From Mesostigma viride (taxonomy: Eukaryota; Streptophyta; Mesostigmatophyceae; Mesostigmatales; Mesostigmataceae), in the NCBI GenBank assembly GCA_009746045.1, contig RPFO01000301.1, positions 1 to 61,164 on the forward strand: a stretch of DNA of 61,164 nt. Reading direction: 5' to 3'. Every line of letters begins with the position of its first letter. Position 1 is the first letter of the stretch. The notes under the pieces were generated by a model, which saw only the letters and a list, made by a program, of their open reading frames with translations, was not told the DNA's origin and searched no databases. The position numbers were made by a program, and so were the translations under genes. Shown here piece after piece: positions 8,877 to 16,856 of this stretch.

Positions 8877-9740
8877 ATGAAGGAGTTCATCCAGGAAACG
8901 CTGACACTCACTCTTCGCACGGAGAACCGAACTCGCGGGACGCTAGTGGATCCGGTATGGGACATCCCGGCGGGACTCCTTGACGATTATCACGACGTCG
9001 GGCTTACCCTCATGACCATCCCGTTTGAACAGACTCACATCAGCGAAGGAAACCGATACTTCACTGTCCGTTTGTCTGGCAGCGAGTCCCCTACGAAGGT
9101 GACCTTGCCGCTCGGCTCGTACACGACTATCGAAAACCGAAAAAACATAGAGGAAGCTTTGAAGGCGGTAGATCCTGGGTTCTCGGTCACGTACAACAGG
9201 GCGACTAGTCTTTTTACCGTGACAAATGCCACCGAGTTCTCTGTCGCGGTGGATGAGCCCACGGGCCGGGTGTTGGGGCTCATGGAAGGATCATATCCTT
9301 TCACAGGTGTCCTCGCTAGCAACCGGCCAGCAACGAATGGGAGACTGAGAATGGTGTATGTATACAGCGACATCGTTCGAGGAAACGTGATATCATCGTC
9401 GACAGGCACGGGATATGGAGGCCTTTTGGCCGTCTGTCCCAACATGTCGCAGTTCTTAGAACCCATTGTTTGGCAGGCAGCGACCCCTTTGTGGCAGCAT
9501 CTCAAGGACTCTCCCAGCAACATCACGATCCGACTGCTCGACGAGGACGACGCTCCTATAACTGTCTACTCGGATTGGGCTCTTCAGCTCTCCTTCCGCA
9601 TAAGCCCTCAGAAGGCGATGGGAATAGAGGCGAGGAAGATCGGGAGCGTTTTGAAGTATATGGCCCTTGACAGGACCGTCCAGCCACAAACCAGATTTAT
9701 TTCTCAGCCATCTAGTACTATCGAGGACGATGAAAGTTAA
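8877..9740 (+). CDS. Penton-like minor capsid protein
   Basis: A 287-aa protein from ATG 8877 (MKEFIQETLTL). A TTG-initiated extension to 8805 is possible but less likely. The pattern VYVYSDIVRGNVI, then a loop, LLAVCP, then NITIRLLDEDDAPITVYSDW followed by LQLSFRI, is the recurring shape of penton/minor capsid proteins in Polintons, virophages and PLVs: a single jelly roll forming the fivefold vertex. Placement two genes before the MCP supports this. Its stop overlaps the start of the next small gene by 11 bp, suggesting coupled expression. No frame break was found. Confidence 0.7.
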   Translation: MKEFIQETLTLTLRTENRTRGTLVDPVWDIPAGLLDDYHDVGLTLMTIPFEQTHISEGNRYFTVRLSGSESPTKVTLPLGSYTTIENRKNIEEALKAVDPGFSVTYNRATSLFTVTNATEFSVAVDEPTGRVLGLMEGSYPFTGVLASNRPATNGRLRMVYVYSDIVRGNVISSSTGTGYGGLLAVCPNMSQFLEPIVWQAATPLWQHLKDSPSNITIRLLDEDDAPITVYSDWALQLSFRISPQKAMGIEARKIGSVLKYMALDRTVQPQTRFISQPSSTIEDDES

Positions 9741-10086
9741 TTTTGGAGCAATCGGAAACGTGGCTAGACGCGTGGGAGAGTTTGCCGGCAACGCTATCAA
9801 GAGGGTCGGCGACGGGGCGGCCATCGTGTCAGCTGTCAAGAAAGCCGGGCACGTCGCTGGCGAAGTCATCTCAAAAATTGGCGACGGGGCGCGGGCTGCC
9901 AAACAGGCGGCGGGCATTGTCGATTCCGCGCTCGGACACATCCCATCCAACATGATCGCGAAGAGTACGCTGCTCGGGAAAGCGTACTCGGTCGCAAACA
10001 CTGGTCTGAGCGCCTTGTCCAACCTCGAAAGACGGGTTGATGGAGCGAAGGTAAAAAATCCCATACTCGGCCAGCTTCTTCAGTAA
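9730..10086 (+). CDS. Small Gly/Ala-rich helical virion-type protein
   Basis: A 118-aa protein starting at ATG 9730, inside the last codons of the penton-like gene. It is rich in Ala, Gly, Val, Lys and Arg, has no Cys or Trp, and contains two similar amphipathic segments (AGNAIKRVGDGAAIVSAVKK and AGEVISKIGDGARAAKQAAG). This resembles small internal capsid proteins with membrane-active helices, such as adenovirus protein VI, but no homology is shown. Overlap with the penton-like gene and location before the MCP argue for a virion role. Confidence 0.6.
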   Translation: MKVNFGAIGNVARRVGEFAGNAIKRVGDGAAIVSAVKKAGHVAGEVISKIGDGARAAKQAAGIVDSALGHIPSNMIAKSTLLGKAYSVANTGLSALSNLERRVDGAKVKNPILGQLLQ

Positions 10087-10116
10087 AAATATCTCATTCG
10101 AATGTATACACAATCT
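10087..10116 (+). promoter_or_regulatory. Displaced native upstream region of the MCP gene
   Basis: The 30 bp between the small helical gene and the left copy of ATGGCTTCGGAC are AT-rich and contain GTATACACAATCT directly before ATG. Similar TATAC-containing stretches precede the start codons at 1559, 3338 and 12658. Because a 1.2-kb insertion now separates this stretch from the MCP reading frame, it would drive the chimeric ORF instead. Confidence 0.45.
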
Positions 10117-10827
10117 ATGGCTTCGGACTCTCGCCTTAACCAGGTGGAGGGAAAGTGTGGCGTGCTCCTGAAGAAGCTTGAGGCCATCACCGCCCACACC
10201 GAGGCCCTGGCCACACAGGTCCCCAAGATAGCGGAGCAGACGGCCACCATTGCATCCCAGCCACCCCGGCAGGATGCTGGCGACCTCCCGCCGCTCTCCT
10301 ACGCGGACCTGCTGCGGTCAGCGACCGCCTCCACCACCGACGCCATCGCCACAAAGCTCCAGGAGCTGGAGAACCACCGCCAGGCCCAGCAACGGGAGGT
10401 CACCGACCGCGCTCGCCGCGAGTGCCGAGTGGTGCTACGTCGCTTCCCCCAGAAGCCAGGTGAGACGTCAACCTCTCTTGCTGACGAGCTCAAGAACCAG
10501 CTTCTTACCCTCATGGGCCTGGTAGGTGAGGTAGCACTGAGCGGGTGCCACCGCCTTCCCCACTCACGGGACAAGGCGGCTCCCCCACCAGTCCTCCTCA
10601 CCTTCCCCTCCCCTGAGGATAAGCAGCGGTTCCTCTCTCGTCGCAAGCGGTTGCACGACCTCACCTGGACGCTGGATGACGACCTCACCCCCGCTCAGCA
10701 ACAGCAGCGACGCGACCTGTGGCCGGAATACCTCCGCCATAAGCAGGATCCCCAGAAGCCCAAGGTGTACTGGAGGGGCGGGGACCTGATGATCAACCAC
10801 AAGATGTGGACGCCCCCAGCGGGCTAG
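10117..10827 (+). CDS. Chimeric ORF: first MCP codons fused to retroelement ORF1
   Basis: The first four MCP codons (MASD, in the left target duplication) are joined in frame to the C-terminal part of the retroelement ORF1 protein, giving about 236 codons from ATG 10117; an in-frame ATG at 10102 is also present. The ORF1 part begins SRLNQVEGKCGVLLKKLEAI, contains a coiled-coil region, and ends ...MWTPPAG, identical in reading to the ORF1 copy at about 34390-35092. ORF1 proteins of LINEs are RNA-binding chaperones that multimerise through such coils. Since the native MCP upstream sequence lies directly in front, this fusion may be transcribed from a viral promoter. Biological function is doubtful; it is a by-product of the insertion. 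Confidence 0.6.
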   Translation: MASDSRLNQVEGKCGVLLKKLEAITAHTEALATQVPKIAEQTATIASQPPRQDAGDLPPLSYADLLRSATASTTDAIATKLQELENHRQAQQREVTDRARRECRVVLRRFPQKPGETSTSLADELKNQLLTLMGLVGEVALSGCHRLPHSRDKAAPPPVLLTFPSPEDKQRFLSRRKRLHDLTWTLDDDLTPAQQQQRRDLWPEYLRHKQDPQKPKVYWRGGDLMINHKMWTPPAG

Positions 10828-11334
10828 AATAGCAATAGCCCTAGATTGTAACCCTTGGCGTCACTGCCGCTAAGGCAGCCATGCCTAGACTATTTGCCTA
10901 GCTGTGCCAACACACCTAGTCACGTGCCGCCAACGCACGGTCCACCACCAGCCATAGCCTAGTACAGCCATGCTACGCCCTGGCTATGTTTAGCCAAGCC
11001 ATGCCTATAATGGGACCCCCCCATGGATGTTGCATTAAGAATTTAGCCATGCTATGCCATGCAGAGAGATGCTCTCTGTCGAGCAGCCATGTCCTAGCTC
11101 TTGTATAGCCATGCTGATCTTCCTCCCTCACAGGCATGCTCCCCCCCTTACCCGGGCATAGCGTGATAGACCATGAGGGTGCAGGTGCCCTGGTGCACCT
11201 AGAGCAAGGGTAGCTTACATTCCCACCCTTGCATGAAGTAGCCTAGGATGTATTAAAAGCCATATGCCCCTTCTCAGGGATATGCGCTACATTGACTCCC
11301 AACGGAGCGATGTTGATAATTAATTAATTAATTA
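10129..11334 (+). mobile_element. 5'-truncated ORF1-only retroelement inserted at the MCP start
   Basis: ATGGCTTCGGAC occurs at 10117-10128 and again at 11335-11346, giving a 12-bp target site duplication. Between them lies a copy of the element at 33540-35605, starting at the equivalent of base about 34393 and therefore 5'-truncated. It holds the ORF1 C-terminus, about 500 bp of 3' UTR, a hairpin at 11289-11313 and a (TTAA)n tail ending at 11334. Target duplication, 5' truncation and 3' tail are the marks of target-primed reverse transcription. Near identity with the second copy suggests recent activity. Confidence 0.9.
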
Positions 11335-12629
11335 ATGGCTTCGGACAATTCCTGGTACTCGCGCGCTATCCCCAAGTCCATGCAATACCTCGTGAAGGCG
11401 CTGGGTCAGCACACGACTCAACGAGTCCATCTCAGCACCCTCTCAGCAAGCGACGGCATCAAACAAGGGTCTGTGGTCGCGGTCCGCCTCCCCACGTCCG
11501 GGTTCGTGGACTTGCACTCCTTCGCAATGTTTTTCACGGGGACCCCCACGACCACGGCGGGGTTCGCAAAGTTCCCCGCGTACACGTCCTCCATCATCAG
11601 GCGCCTCGAGGTACTGGCAGGAGGTCAGACCGTCGACAGCATCAACGACTACTCCCAGCTGTTCCATACGCTGCTCTCGGTGCACGGCGGTGTCGAGTAC
11701 AATCTCGCGCAGGCTCCCGCTGGTTGGTCGAAGAATAACAACATCGTCATTGCTGATGCGGCTGGCGCTCTCACAAACAACGTGAAGGCAAACACCGCAG
11801 TGGACGGCGTCATTGACCACTTTTTGGGATTCCTGAGTGGCGAGCCTCGGATCGTGGATCTGAGTCTCTTCCCCCCCATCGAGATCCGAATCACACTCAT
11901 GGACGGAGGGGTGATGCTTCCTAGCGTCAATCAGGCAGCTGCTGCTGGCGATGGCATCGTGGCCGTTCCAGCAGCGACAGGTGTTGGTTTCGAACTGAGC
12001 AACATCCACTTTAGCATCGACACGTACAGGTTCCAAGAAGATATCGTGGGCCAGATTTTCTCGTCCAGGCTTGCCGAGGGTGGAACTCTCTCCTTCAAGT
12101 GGCGGACGTGGCAGTCCACCAAACAGTCGCTCGGGACTCGCACTCCCTATGCCATCAAGGCGTCGCTGTCTTCCGCGTCCGCCAGCAAACTCCTGGCGAT
12201 TCAGGTTGCTGCCGGCGCGGACGTGACCAACGCATCTGGCAATACGATGTTCAATCACATCGCGGATGGTATGACTTCCTACCAATACGACATCAACGGA
12301 TCCAACCTAGCGCCTGGATACCGTACGAACGCAACCGAGGCGTGGATCAATCTGTTGTCCGCGTTCGGTGACCAAGGGAATGTTTTGTCCTGTGTCCGGA
12401 GGGCATGACTCCTACCACGTGGCTAAACAACAACTTCACGATGGCGTGTCACCTTAATATGCCGTGTGCCGGTCCAGAGTACATGAGCGGCCTTGACCTT
12501 CGTGGCACGGCATCGGTGGTCACGCTGCGAGTCGAGAAGGGAGCGACGGACTGCATTTCCTACATCTTCACGGAGTGCGAATCAAAGATGGACATCGCTG
12601 CAGGCAGGCAGGCAGCCGTGTACCTCTAA
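11335..12629 (+). pseudogene. Major capsid protein (double jelly-roll type), one frame break
   Basis: From ATG 11335 a 357-codon frame runs to a stop at 12408. The frame with codons at 12405 onward then continues for 74 codons (ending AAGRQAAVYL) and clearly forms the C-terminus: the segment before the stop leads into a jelly-roll-like end with WLNNNFTM and GLDLRGTASVVTLRVEKG. Missing one T in the run near 12383-12386 would account for the shift. Corrected length is about 431 aa. The N-terminal part (YLVKALGQHTTQRVHLSTL; VRLPTSGFVDLHSFAMFFTG; YTSSIIRRLEVLAGGQTVDS) fits PLV-group capsid proteins, which build the icosahedral shell. The start codon survives the upstream retroelement insertion but is cut off from its native upstream sequence. 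It is either decayed or mis-sequenced at one base. Confidence 0.8.
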
Positions 12630-12657
12630 AAAATATATACGTGTGTAATGACAAACG

Positions 12658-12828
12658 ATGGACTACTTTCGAGACCCTAGCATCACAGCTAATCCGTTTA
12701 ACAGGTTGAAGTTGATTTTTGACATTCCTGAAATGGCAGATTCTGGTCTGTCCATGACAATGCCAGCTAGACGAGCATTGCCCCTTCTCCCCACCTTCAA
12801 GTATCCGCTACCAAACTCTAAAAAATAA
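12658..12828 (+). CDS. 56-aa conserved-position viral ORF, unknown
   Basis: A short frame starting MDYFRDPSITANPFNRLKLI and ending in KYPLPNSKK lies alone between the MCP and the adhesin. It starts 28 bp after the MCP stop, and the upstream stretch AAAAAATATATACGTGTGTAATG carries the AT-rich TATAC-type sequence seen before other viral genes. It ends in TAA followed by an AT-rich spacer. No motif is recognised; absence of Cys and a Pro-rich C-terminus suggest a small accessory or virion peptide. Its spacing and codon usage fit a real gene. Confidence 0.5.
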   Translation: MDYFRDPSITANPFNRLKLIFDIPEMADSGLSMTMPARRALPLLPTFKYPLPNSKK

Positions 12829-12854
12829 TGTGACGATGATATTATATTAGCTCC

Positions 12855-14549
12855 ATGTCGTTTGATTATGGTATTTGTCCTGCTTTGATTCGCAAGAAGC
12901 GCAAAACGGCAAGGACAGCGCCGTCAATCACGTTAACAACTACACACGGACTGTATCCTAGCGCGGTACCGATTACAATGACAGCAGCATTCAGCGAAAC
13001 AGTCACCGGGTTCACCTTGGGTGATATCGTTGTCATAAATGGTACTGCATCTGGTTTAACGGGTAGCGGCGCCTCTTACACATTCTCTGTGACTCCAGCT
13101 GTAGCTTATTCACTGACAACAGTCACTGTTGGAGGAAACGCAGCAAGCAGCGTGCTAGGAACCGGCAACACCGCAGCAACTCCGTTAGTCTTCACGTATT
13201 CGCCACCTCCAACGGTAACCCTCGCGACGACCGCGGGCTTGACGCCATCCTCATCACCCGTGGACGTGACAGCCACGTTCAGCAGGTCGGTGACGGGGTT
13301 CGCGTTGGGCGACATCACCGTGACCAACGGGACCGCCGCCAACCTGACCGGAAGTGGGGCGTCGTACGCCTTCCAAGTGACGCCAACCATCGCCAATTCT
13401 TCAACGAACGTCAGCGTGGGCGCGGGCACTGTTGTGGACGCATCGACAGGGAACGCCAACGCGGCATCTAACACACTGTCGTTCACGTACTCGGCAAATC
13501 CGTCGGTGACTCTTGTGTCCGGAACCCCGACGGGTGCCGTTTACCCAGTCACGGCCACTTTTAGCACGTCGGTCGCCGGGTTCGCGTTGGGCGACATCAC
13601 CGTAACCAACGGAACCGCGTCCAACTTGTTGGGAAGTGGCGCCACGTACACGTTCGATGTGACCCCTACCATGTCTGACTTCGTGACGACGGTAAGCATG
13701 GGCGCGGGCACCGTGACGAGCGCGACGTCAGGGCTAGGAAACACAGCATCGAACGCGTTGTCGTTCACGTACAATTACAACCCGGCAACGGACCCCGCGC
13801 TGTTCGCGTGGTACGATCCGTCCGACAGCGCCACGGTGTTCAGCAACACGTCCGGCACGACCCAGCAAAACACGGCGGGCGGGAACGTGATGCGCGTGAA
13901 CGACAAAGGGCCGAACGGGTACCACGTGACGCAGGCAACTTCCGCCAAGTGCCCGACACTGGATACGGCGGAGCTGAACTCGAAACGGTCCCTCCGGTTT
14001 ATTAACTCGCGGTCTGGCTTGTTGGAGTCCGTGAACAATTTTTGGAATGCGGTCGGGGTAAGTGCGAGTGTTTTTTTAGTCGCCAAACAGCTAACGACTG
14101 CGACGTATCCACAATTAGGGGGTGCTACGGGTATCCGAGGATATATGCTTGGATCGTCGAACGGCAATTGTTATCTCATGTCTTATCAATCAGAGGTACA
14201 GACCGTTATCCTCTTTACTCCAAACAGTATGCGCGACACCGTCAGCAACAGGGATCAGTTCTTTGACAATAAGGCACACGTCCTGGCGCTTTCATGCAAC
14301 AGCAGTACAAAGGCCTTTATTACCCGCTTTGACGGACGAGCTGGCTATGACAGAATGGGATCGGATCCTATAATTGGTTCAGGGAATCTCTCTATTGGAG
14401 GAGACGCGTCCAACGCGAGTCGTGCCTTTGACGGGTGGATTGGCGAGATCCTAATCTATAACACCGCCAAGACCGCGGCCGAGCTTGAACGGATCCGCGG
14501 ATACCTCGTGGCCAAGTGGGGAACTCCCGCCGCCATCCCAGCATATTGA
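12855..14549 (+). CDS. Adhesin: three Ig-like repeats plus concanavalin-like domain
   Basis: A 564-aa protein. Residues about 20-305 contain three repeats of roughly 90 aa with the recurring core VTGFALGDITVTNGTA...LTGSGASYxFxVTP, a bacterial Ig-like (Big-type) fold common in surface adhesins. Residues about 310-564 begin LFAWYDPSDSATVFSN and end with DGWIGEILIYNTAKT then ELERIRGYLVAKWG, the signature of LamG/concanavalin A-like lectin domains. Such proteins bind glycans, so a virion fibre for host attachment is likely. Repeats 2 and 3 are much closer to each other in GC-rich DNA than to repeat 1, which points to internal duplication or recombination. No signal peptide is seen. The gene lies 26 bp after the small ORF and 42 bp before the next gene. 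Confidence 0.75.
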   Translation: MSFDYGICPALIRKKRKTARTAPSITLTTTHGLYPSAVPITMTAAFSETVTGFTLGDIVVINGTASGLTGSGASYTFSVTPAVAYSLTTVTVGGNAASSVLGTGNTAATPLVFTYSPPPTVTLATTAGLTPSSSPVDVTATFSRSVTGFALGDITVTNGTAANLTGSGASYAFQVTPTIANSSTNVSVGAGTVVDASTGNANAASNTLSFTYSANPSVTLVSGTPTGAVYPVTATFSTSVAGFALGDITVTNGTASNLLGSGATYTFDVTPTMSDFVTTVSMGAGTVTSATSGLGNTASNALSFTYNYNPATDPALFAWYDPSDSATVFSNTSGTTQQNTAGGNVMRVNDKGPNGYHVTQATSAKCPTLDTAELNSKRSLRFINSRSGLLESVNNFWNAVGVSASVFLVAKQLTTATYPQLGGATGIRGYMLGSSNGNCYLMSYQSEVQTVILFTPNSMRDTVSNRDQFFDNKAHVLALSCNSSTKAFITRFDGRAGYDRMGSDPIIGSGNLSIGGDASNASRAFDGWIGEILIYNTAKTAAELERIRGYLVAKWGTPAAIPAY

Positions 14550-14591
14550 AGCTGTGGATCAACTATTATCTCTAATAAGATGTAATAAACT

Positions 14592-15293
14592 ATGGAATAC
14601 CCCACCTATTACCAAATAGTGCTAGATTCCAATGCCTCTGAAAACATGATTGACTCCACCACCGGGTTACGTCAATTTAGAATCAAACCAGACCCGAGGG
14701 CGCCCATCATTGACAGTACATGGCGTGGTGGTGTGCATTATGCCTACGTTGACGCAGTACCTTTTGATGAGGACCATGCTATTGTCGGGCTTGTTTCCAC
14801 GAGTTTCTCCGGTGGTGAGCATAACCAACAGGATTGCATTGTTTTATGCACAGAGACTGTCATGGGTGGATCAGACGGGGACATCTTTTCTTACGCCATG
14901 ATCAACGAACACGCGTTTTTTAACCTAAAGAACCCACACCTGTTTAGAAACGGAGGACATATTACGGTAGGAGCGTCGTACATTGACAGACTTGACGTAA
15001 ACGAGACTCAATTCCCCCGTTGCAGACGGACGGTTTTTTGTGCATCCTACGTTTTGAAAAGATTCGCGGGTTCAATAAGTGCAATTGTCATGGCAAGTAA
15101 TTTCTACGAATTATATATGGGTGGTTGCTTCGGAAAATTTACCTGCGTGGATACCTTAGAAACCTCGTTCAGGCGATTGACAAGTGACCCAGTTGATTAC
15201 TCGCACGCTTACGAGTCTTTTTACCTAAATTCACGTCCCAGAACTCGCCACGTGGTAGAGGCCACCTTAGACTTGCATCGCTCCGAAATTTAG
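14592..15293 (+). CDS. Hypothetical viral protein, 233 aa
   Basis: Starts MEYPTYYQIVLDSNASENMI after AATAAACT. The composition (many Tyr, Phe, His and Cys, few Lys) and the alternating pattern suggest a compact beta-rich fold; phrases such as TVFCASYVLKRFAGSISAIV could be beta strands. I recognise no enzyme motif. Many large algal viruses and PLVs carry a protein starting with a residue pattern about a peptide, FRIKPDP and strand repeats near the capsid genes, so a minor virion component is possible. Intact, in the same orientation as its neighbours, 42 bp downstream of the adhesin. Confidence 0.55.
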   Translation: MEYPTYYQIVLDSNASENMIDSTTGLRQFRIKPDPRAPIIDSTWRGGVHYAYVDAVPFDEDHAIVGLVSTSFSGGEHNQQDCIVLCTETVMGGSDGDIFSYAMINEHAFFNLKNPHLFRNGGHITVGASYIDRLDVNETQFPRCRRTVFCASYVLKRFAGSISAIVMASNFYELYMGGCFGKFTCVDTLETSFRRLTSDPVDYSHAYESFYLNSRPRTRHVVEATLDLHRSEI

Positions 15294-15442
15294 CCAAGTT
15301 CGACACTTGTACAAGTCCAGCCACCTTCGCGTCCTGTCCAGGCCGTGCCAGCAGACGTAACGGACCTTGGCACATTGTGCACAAATAGGCAAAATCACGT
15401 GCAAGTCACGCATCTCACGTTGCAAGCTCTCTGCCGGTAGCC

Positions 15443-16015
15443 ATGGCTTCCCGAAACGCAGGGCCTTGCGAGAAGGCGTTGGCAATGCTTGGAAAAATCC
15501 TCGATGGTCTCGAGGACGGCCAGACAAAGATATCTGACCAGCTCGCACACCTGACGCACAAGGTCTCCCTTCTTTCCGGAAACGAAGGTGCTGTTGGAGG
15601 CACCGGACCTACCTGCGAGGTCTTCAAGATTCACGACGCCGGATATGACGATGTCGACCGCAAGACGCCAAAAATTTGCGTCGAGTGGGTCTACGAGAAG
15701 AATGCGGCAAAGCCGAGGAAGGTCGAGGACCGCTGCGAGTGGATTCGCCTCGACCAAGCCGACGGGTGCGTTAAGATGGTTGACGATTTCCTCAATGGCT
15801 TCTCCAAGTCCAAGCGCCAGCCAGGCATTTCCCCCATTGCGCTCTACAGGGCATGGGAGGAGGTAAAGAAGGGTTTCGAGGACGCAAAGACCGCCACTTC
15901 CAATGGCAGGAAGAGGAGCCGCGAGGGAGCGTCAAGCTCCCACGGCCATGGCGACAAGAAGAACTCCGCCTCGTACGTGAAGAGCCTGACTGGACACTCC
16001 AAGGACAAGGAGTAG
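15443..16015 (+). CDS. Hypothetical protein, 190 aa, last gene before the viral flank
   Basis: Starts MASRNAGPCEKALAMLGKIL with a helical, heptad-like N-terminus (to about residue 45), then a mixed domain with Cys and Trp, including VDRKTPKICVEWVYEKN. A Lys/Ser/His-rich tail includes SNGRKRSREGASSSHGHG, which looks like a nuclear-localisation segment. GC content is a little higher than in the preceding gene. It may be viral or a host-derived cargo gene. Preceded by a 149-bp spacer without other frames. Confidence 0.5.
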   Translation: MASRNAGPCEKALAMLGKILDGLEDGQTKISDQLAHLTHKVSLLSGNEGAVGGTGPTCEVFKIHDAGYDDVDRKTPKICVEWVYEKNAAKPRKVEDRCEWIRLDQADGCVKMVDDFLNGFSKSKRQPGISPIALYRAWEEVKKGFEDAKTATSNGRKRSREGASSSHGHGDKKNSASYVKSLTGHSKDKE

Positions 16016-16328
16016 ATTGTCGTCTTGTTGACGACGGCAACGAGCTTGCCATTTTCGCTCTTGTCGAGCTGATAACGAATGTAAACGTGTTATATTTTTT
16101 AATGAATTCGTTTATGCAGTATAAAACGCGTCAATATATGCTGAAAACAATTTTCATTTCGTCTCGAATTGCAGTTCTAACTGCGGGTTAAAAATAGAGT
16201 AAACCTCTCATGCATCGACGCAGGTCGTATGGGATTCTTGCATAGGTCGTCTGAGTTTCCAGATTAATAAACCCTAACACTCTGCACACCCGCCGCGCGG
16301 CCCTCGCCGGCTCCCTCACCCTGCGAGG
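16016..16328. other. Non-coding flank of the virus
   Basis: After the last viral gene the sequence turns AT-rich (about 16080-16200) and then mixed. No gene, tRNA or repeat was identified. It probably contains the 3' end of the last viral transcript and possibly the viral boundary. Confidence 0.4.
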
Positions 16329-16704
16329 ACATGGCGAAAAATTGGGCGGTCTTTTCTTAAGAGTAAGTACGTGCAATTTTTCGCCACATCCAACAACCCA
16401 CGCCACCTCAGCGCCGGCCAGTGGGGGGGTGGCGAAAAATTGTCCGTTCTTTCTCTTAAGAGTAACTAAGGACAATTTTTCGCCATCACTCTCACACCTT
16501 GACAAAACACCTCCTATGACCCGCGCCAAGGGGTGGCAGGGTGGCGAAAAATTGTCCGTTCTTTCTCTTAAGAGTAACTAAGGACAATTTTTCGCCATCA
16601 CTCTCACACCTTGACAAAACACCTCCCATGACCCGCGCCAAGGGGTGGCGGGTGGCGAAAAATTGTCCGTTCTTTCTCTTAAGAGTAACTAAGGACAATT
16701 TTTC
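16329..16704. repeat. Tandem array of four long hairpins
   Basis: Four units about 101-110 bp apart each carry an inverted repeat. In three of them the arms are GGCGAAAAATTGTCC and GGACAATTTTTCGCC (15 bp, perfect), about 24 bp apart, around TCTCTTAAGAGT, itself palindromic. Approximate hairpin positions are 16331-16387 (diverged first copy), 16432-16485, 16542-16595 and 16651-16704. Linkers are nearly identical in units 2-4 (ACACCTTGACAAAACACCTC). Possible readings: MITE array, viral terminal or origin repeats, or a transcription-end structure. Confidence 0.85.
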
Positions 16705-16824
16705 GCCATCCTTGTCACACCCCAAACACACCATCACAACTGCCGGGGTGGTGACAGATGCCAGCCTAAATATCACAACCTGGTGAGCAGTGGTGGCAGG
16801 GGGGCACTTCTGTTTTTGCAAGTG

Positions 16825-16856
16825 GTTTAGGGTTTTAGGGTTTAGGGCTTAGGGTG
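16825..16856 (+). repeat. Interstitial telomere-like repeat (TTTAGGG type)
   Basis: The run reads as TTTAGGG, TTTTAGGG, TTTAGGG, CTTAGGG in succession. TTTAGGG is the plant and green-algal telomere unit, with TTTTAGGG known from Chlamydomonas. Four imperfect copies are too few for a chromosome end, so this is interstitial. It lies directly beyond the hairpin array. Confidence 0.6.

Larger units (their letters stand above)
1..16704. mobile_element. Integrated Polinton-like virus (partial, left end outside window)
   Basis: A block of virus-type genes lies between the window edge and about 16.0 kb: primase-helicase, tyrosine recombinase, packaging ATPase, penton-like minor capsid protein and jelly-roll major capsid protein. 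Integrase, ATPase and double/single jelly-roll capsid proteins together are the hallmark of Polinton-like viruses, virophages and Mavericks. A tyrosine recombinase instead of a retroviral-type integrase, and no visible protein-primed DNA polymerase or protease, favour the PLV branch. Genes are packed with gaps of tens of bases, no introns are seen, and they split into a minus block (to 4777) and a plus block (from 4802). No terminal inverted repeat could be identified because the left end is missing. The right boundary is uncertain: the last gene ends at 16015 and a hairpin array runs to 16704. The retroelement in the MCP start and several frame breaks suggest an inactive copy. Confidence 0.85.

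Noticed and set aside
8783-8983. Separate 66-aa gene before the penton-like gene
   Set aside because: Its second half overlaps the penton-like gene out of frame and looks like a shadow; only the first part may belong to a broken small gene.
11443-12285. 280-codon minus-strand ORF opposite the MCP
   Set aside because: Arg/Gly/Val/His-rich composition with no motif; it is the antisense shadow of a GC-rich capsid gene.
16432-16485. Rho-independent terminator
   Set aside because: Arms are AT-rich in the middle, no T-run follows, the unit is tandemly repeated, and the genome is eukaryotic.
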